Shown piece after piece: positions 4,982 to 5,363 of a stretch of 5,363 nucleotides of DNA. The notes beneath the pieces are model-generated. The model was not told the DNA's origin, searched no databases, and worked only from the letters and a program-made list of their open reading frames with translations. The translations under genes were made by a program, and so were the position numbers. The DNA comes from an uncultured Haemophilus sp. (GTDB lineage Bacteria > Pseudomonadota > Gammaproteobacteria > Enterobacterales > Pasteurellaceae), in assembly GCA_902481695.1 (NCBI GenBank), contig CABSXY010000134.1:1-5363 (forward strand). Reading direction: 5' to 3'. The first letter of the stretch is position 1. Each line of letters starts with the position of its first letter.

Positions 4982-5363
4982 GAAATCACGTTCGTAGCTT
5001 TAAAACGTTTATTCGAGACGAAATCATTAAAAAAGGTGGGTGGGTTAATGCCCATGCTCACGCAGATCGTGCTTTTACAATGACACCTGAAAAAATTGGC
5101 ATTTATCACAACAGTAATCTTCAACAAAAATGGGATTTAGTAGATGAAGTTAAACGTACATCAAGTGTTGATGATTATTACGCCCGTTTCTGTCAATCGA
5201 TTGAATTGATGATTTCCCAAGGGGTGACGGCATTTGGGACTTTTGTGGATATCGACCCGATTTGTGAAGACCGAGCCATTATTGCCGCACACAAAGCTCG
5301 CGAAGTTTATAAGCATGACATTATTTTGAAATTTGCGAATCAAACCTTAAAAGGGGTGATTGA
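4978..5363 (+). CDS. Cytosine-deaminase-like metal-dependent amidohydrolase, N-terminal part (runs off the window)
   Basis: The first 128 codons are present, without a stop. The protein resembles bacterial cytosine deaminase/AtzC-type amidohydrolases, cytoplasmic TIM-barrel enzymes that use a bound metal to deaminate or hydrolyse ring compounds. VNAHAHADRAF (23-33) carries the HxH metal ligands His26 and His28 and the following Asp30. GVTAFGTFVDIDP (82-94) corresponds to the THVDV strand of cytosine deaminase. HxH comes about 35 residues earlier than in E. coli CodA, so most of the N-terminal beta-sandwich strands are absent. The start is well fixed: GGAG (4969-4972) is five bases upstream, and the frame contains no other start codon back to a stop at 4930. 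Where CodA has FPQEG, this has NQTLKG, so the substrate may differ. Separated from yejM by a probable terminator; no convincing promoter of its own was found. Family confident, substrate unknown. Confidence 0.85.
   Translation, partial: MRNHVRSFKTFIRDEIIKKGGWVNAHAHADRAFTMTPEKIGIYHNSNLQQKWDLVDEVKRTSSVDDYYARFCQSIELMISQGVTAFGTFVDIDPICEDRAIIAAHKAREVYKHDIILKFANQTLKGVI

Noticed and set aside
4909..5343. Minus-strand open frames at 4909-5127 and 5161-5343
   Set aside because: They lie opposite the hydrolase gene and its leader, whose HxH and FVDIDP motifs show the plus strand is coding.
1..5363. CRISPR array, insertion sequence, tRNA or prophage signals
   Set aside because: No regularly spaced repeats, transposase-like protein, tRNA cloverleaf or phage genes were seen.

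Overview
The window looks like chromosomal DNA of a Pasteurellaceae species of the Haemophilus influenzae type. It is AT-rich and carries five exact copies of the 9-base DNA uptake sequence AAGTGCGGT. Every recognisable protein has a close enterobacterial counterpart. The genus-level call is an inference from uptake-sequence type and gene content; species cannot be fixed from this sequence alone.

The layout is two divergent gene sets on either side of a short promoter region (2686-2824). Leftward (minus strand) lie ndpA/yejK (nucleoid-associated protein), bamE (outer-membrane assembly lipoprotein, with its own good sigma70-type promoter), cpxR (envelope-stress response regulator) and the front part of cpxA (its sensor kinase). 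cpxA starts by a one-base TAATG overlap with cpxR but stops after 134 codons, before the second membrane segment and the whole kinase core. As read here it cannot be a working kinase, so cpxR is probably an orphan regulator. Rightward (plus strand) lie yejL (small UPF0352 protein) and yejM/pbgA/lapC (inner-membrane regulator of lipopolysaccharide synthesis), separated by one base. The yejK<->yejL-yejM divergence matches the E. coli arrangement.

After yejM a 190-base gap holds an AT-rich inverted repeat, a probable intrinsic terminator, a pyrimidine-rich tract and a possible 45-codon leader ORF. That ORF ends in an ATGA overlap with the next gene, a cytosine-deaminase-like metal-dependent hydrolase that runs off the right edge.

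Functionally the window is largely an envelope-homeostasis neighbourhood: BamE for outer-membrane protein assembly, CpxR for envelope stress, YejM for LPS balance. No mobile element, phage gene, CRISPR array, rRNA or tRNA was seen. The most notable points are the broken cpxA, the altered metal-site residues in YejM, the uptake sequence filling the ndpA promoter spacer, and the leader region before the hydrolase. No clearly new biological system is evident.
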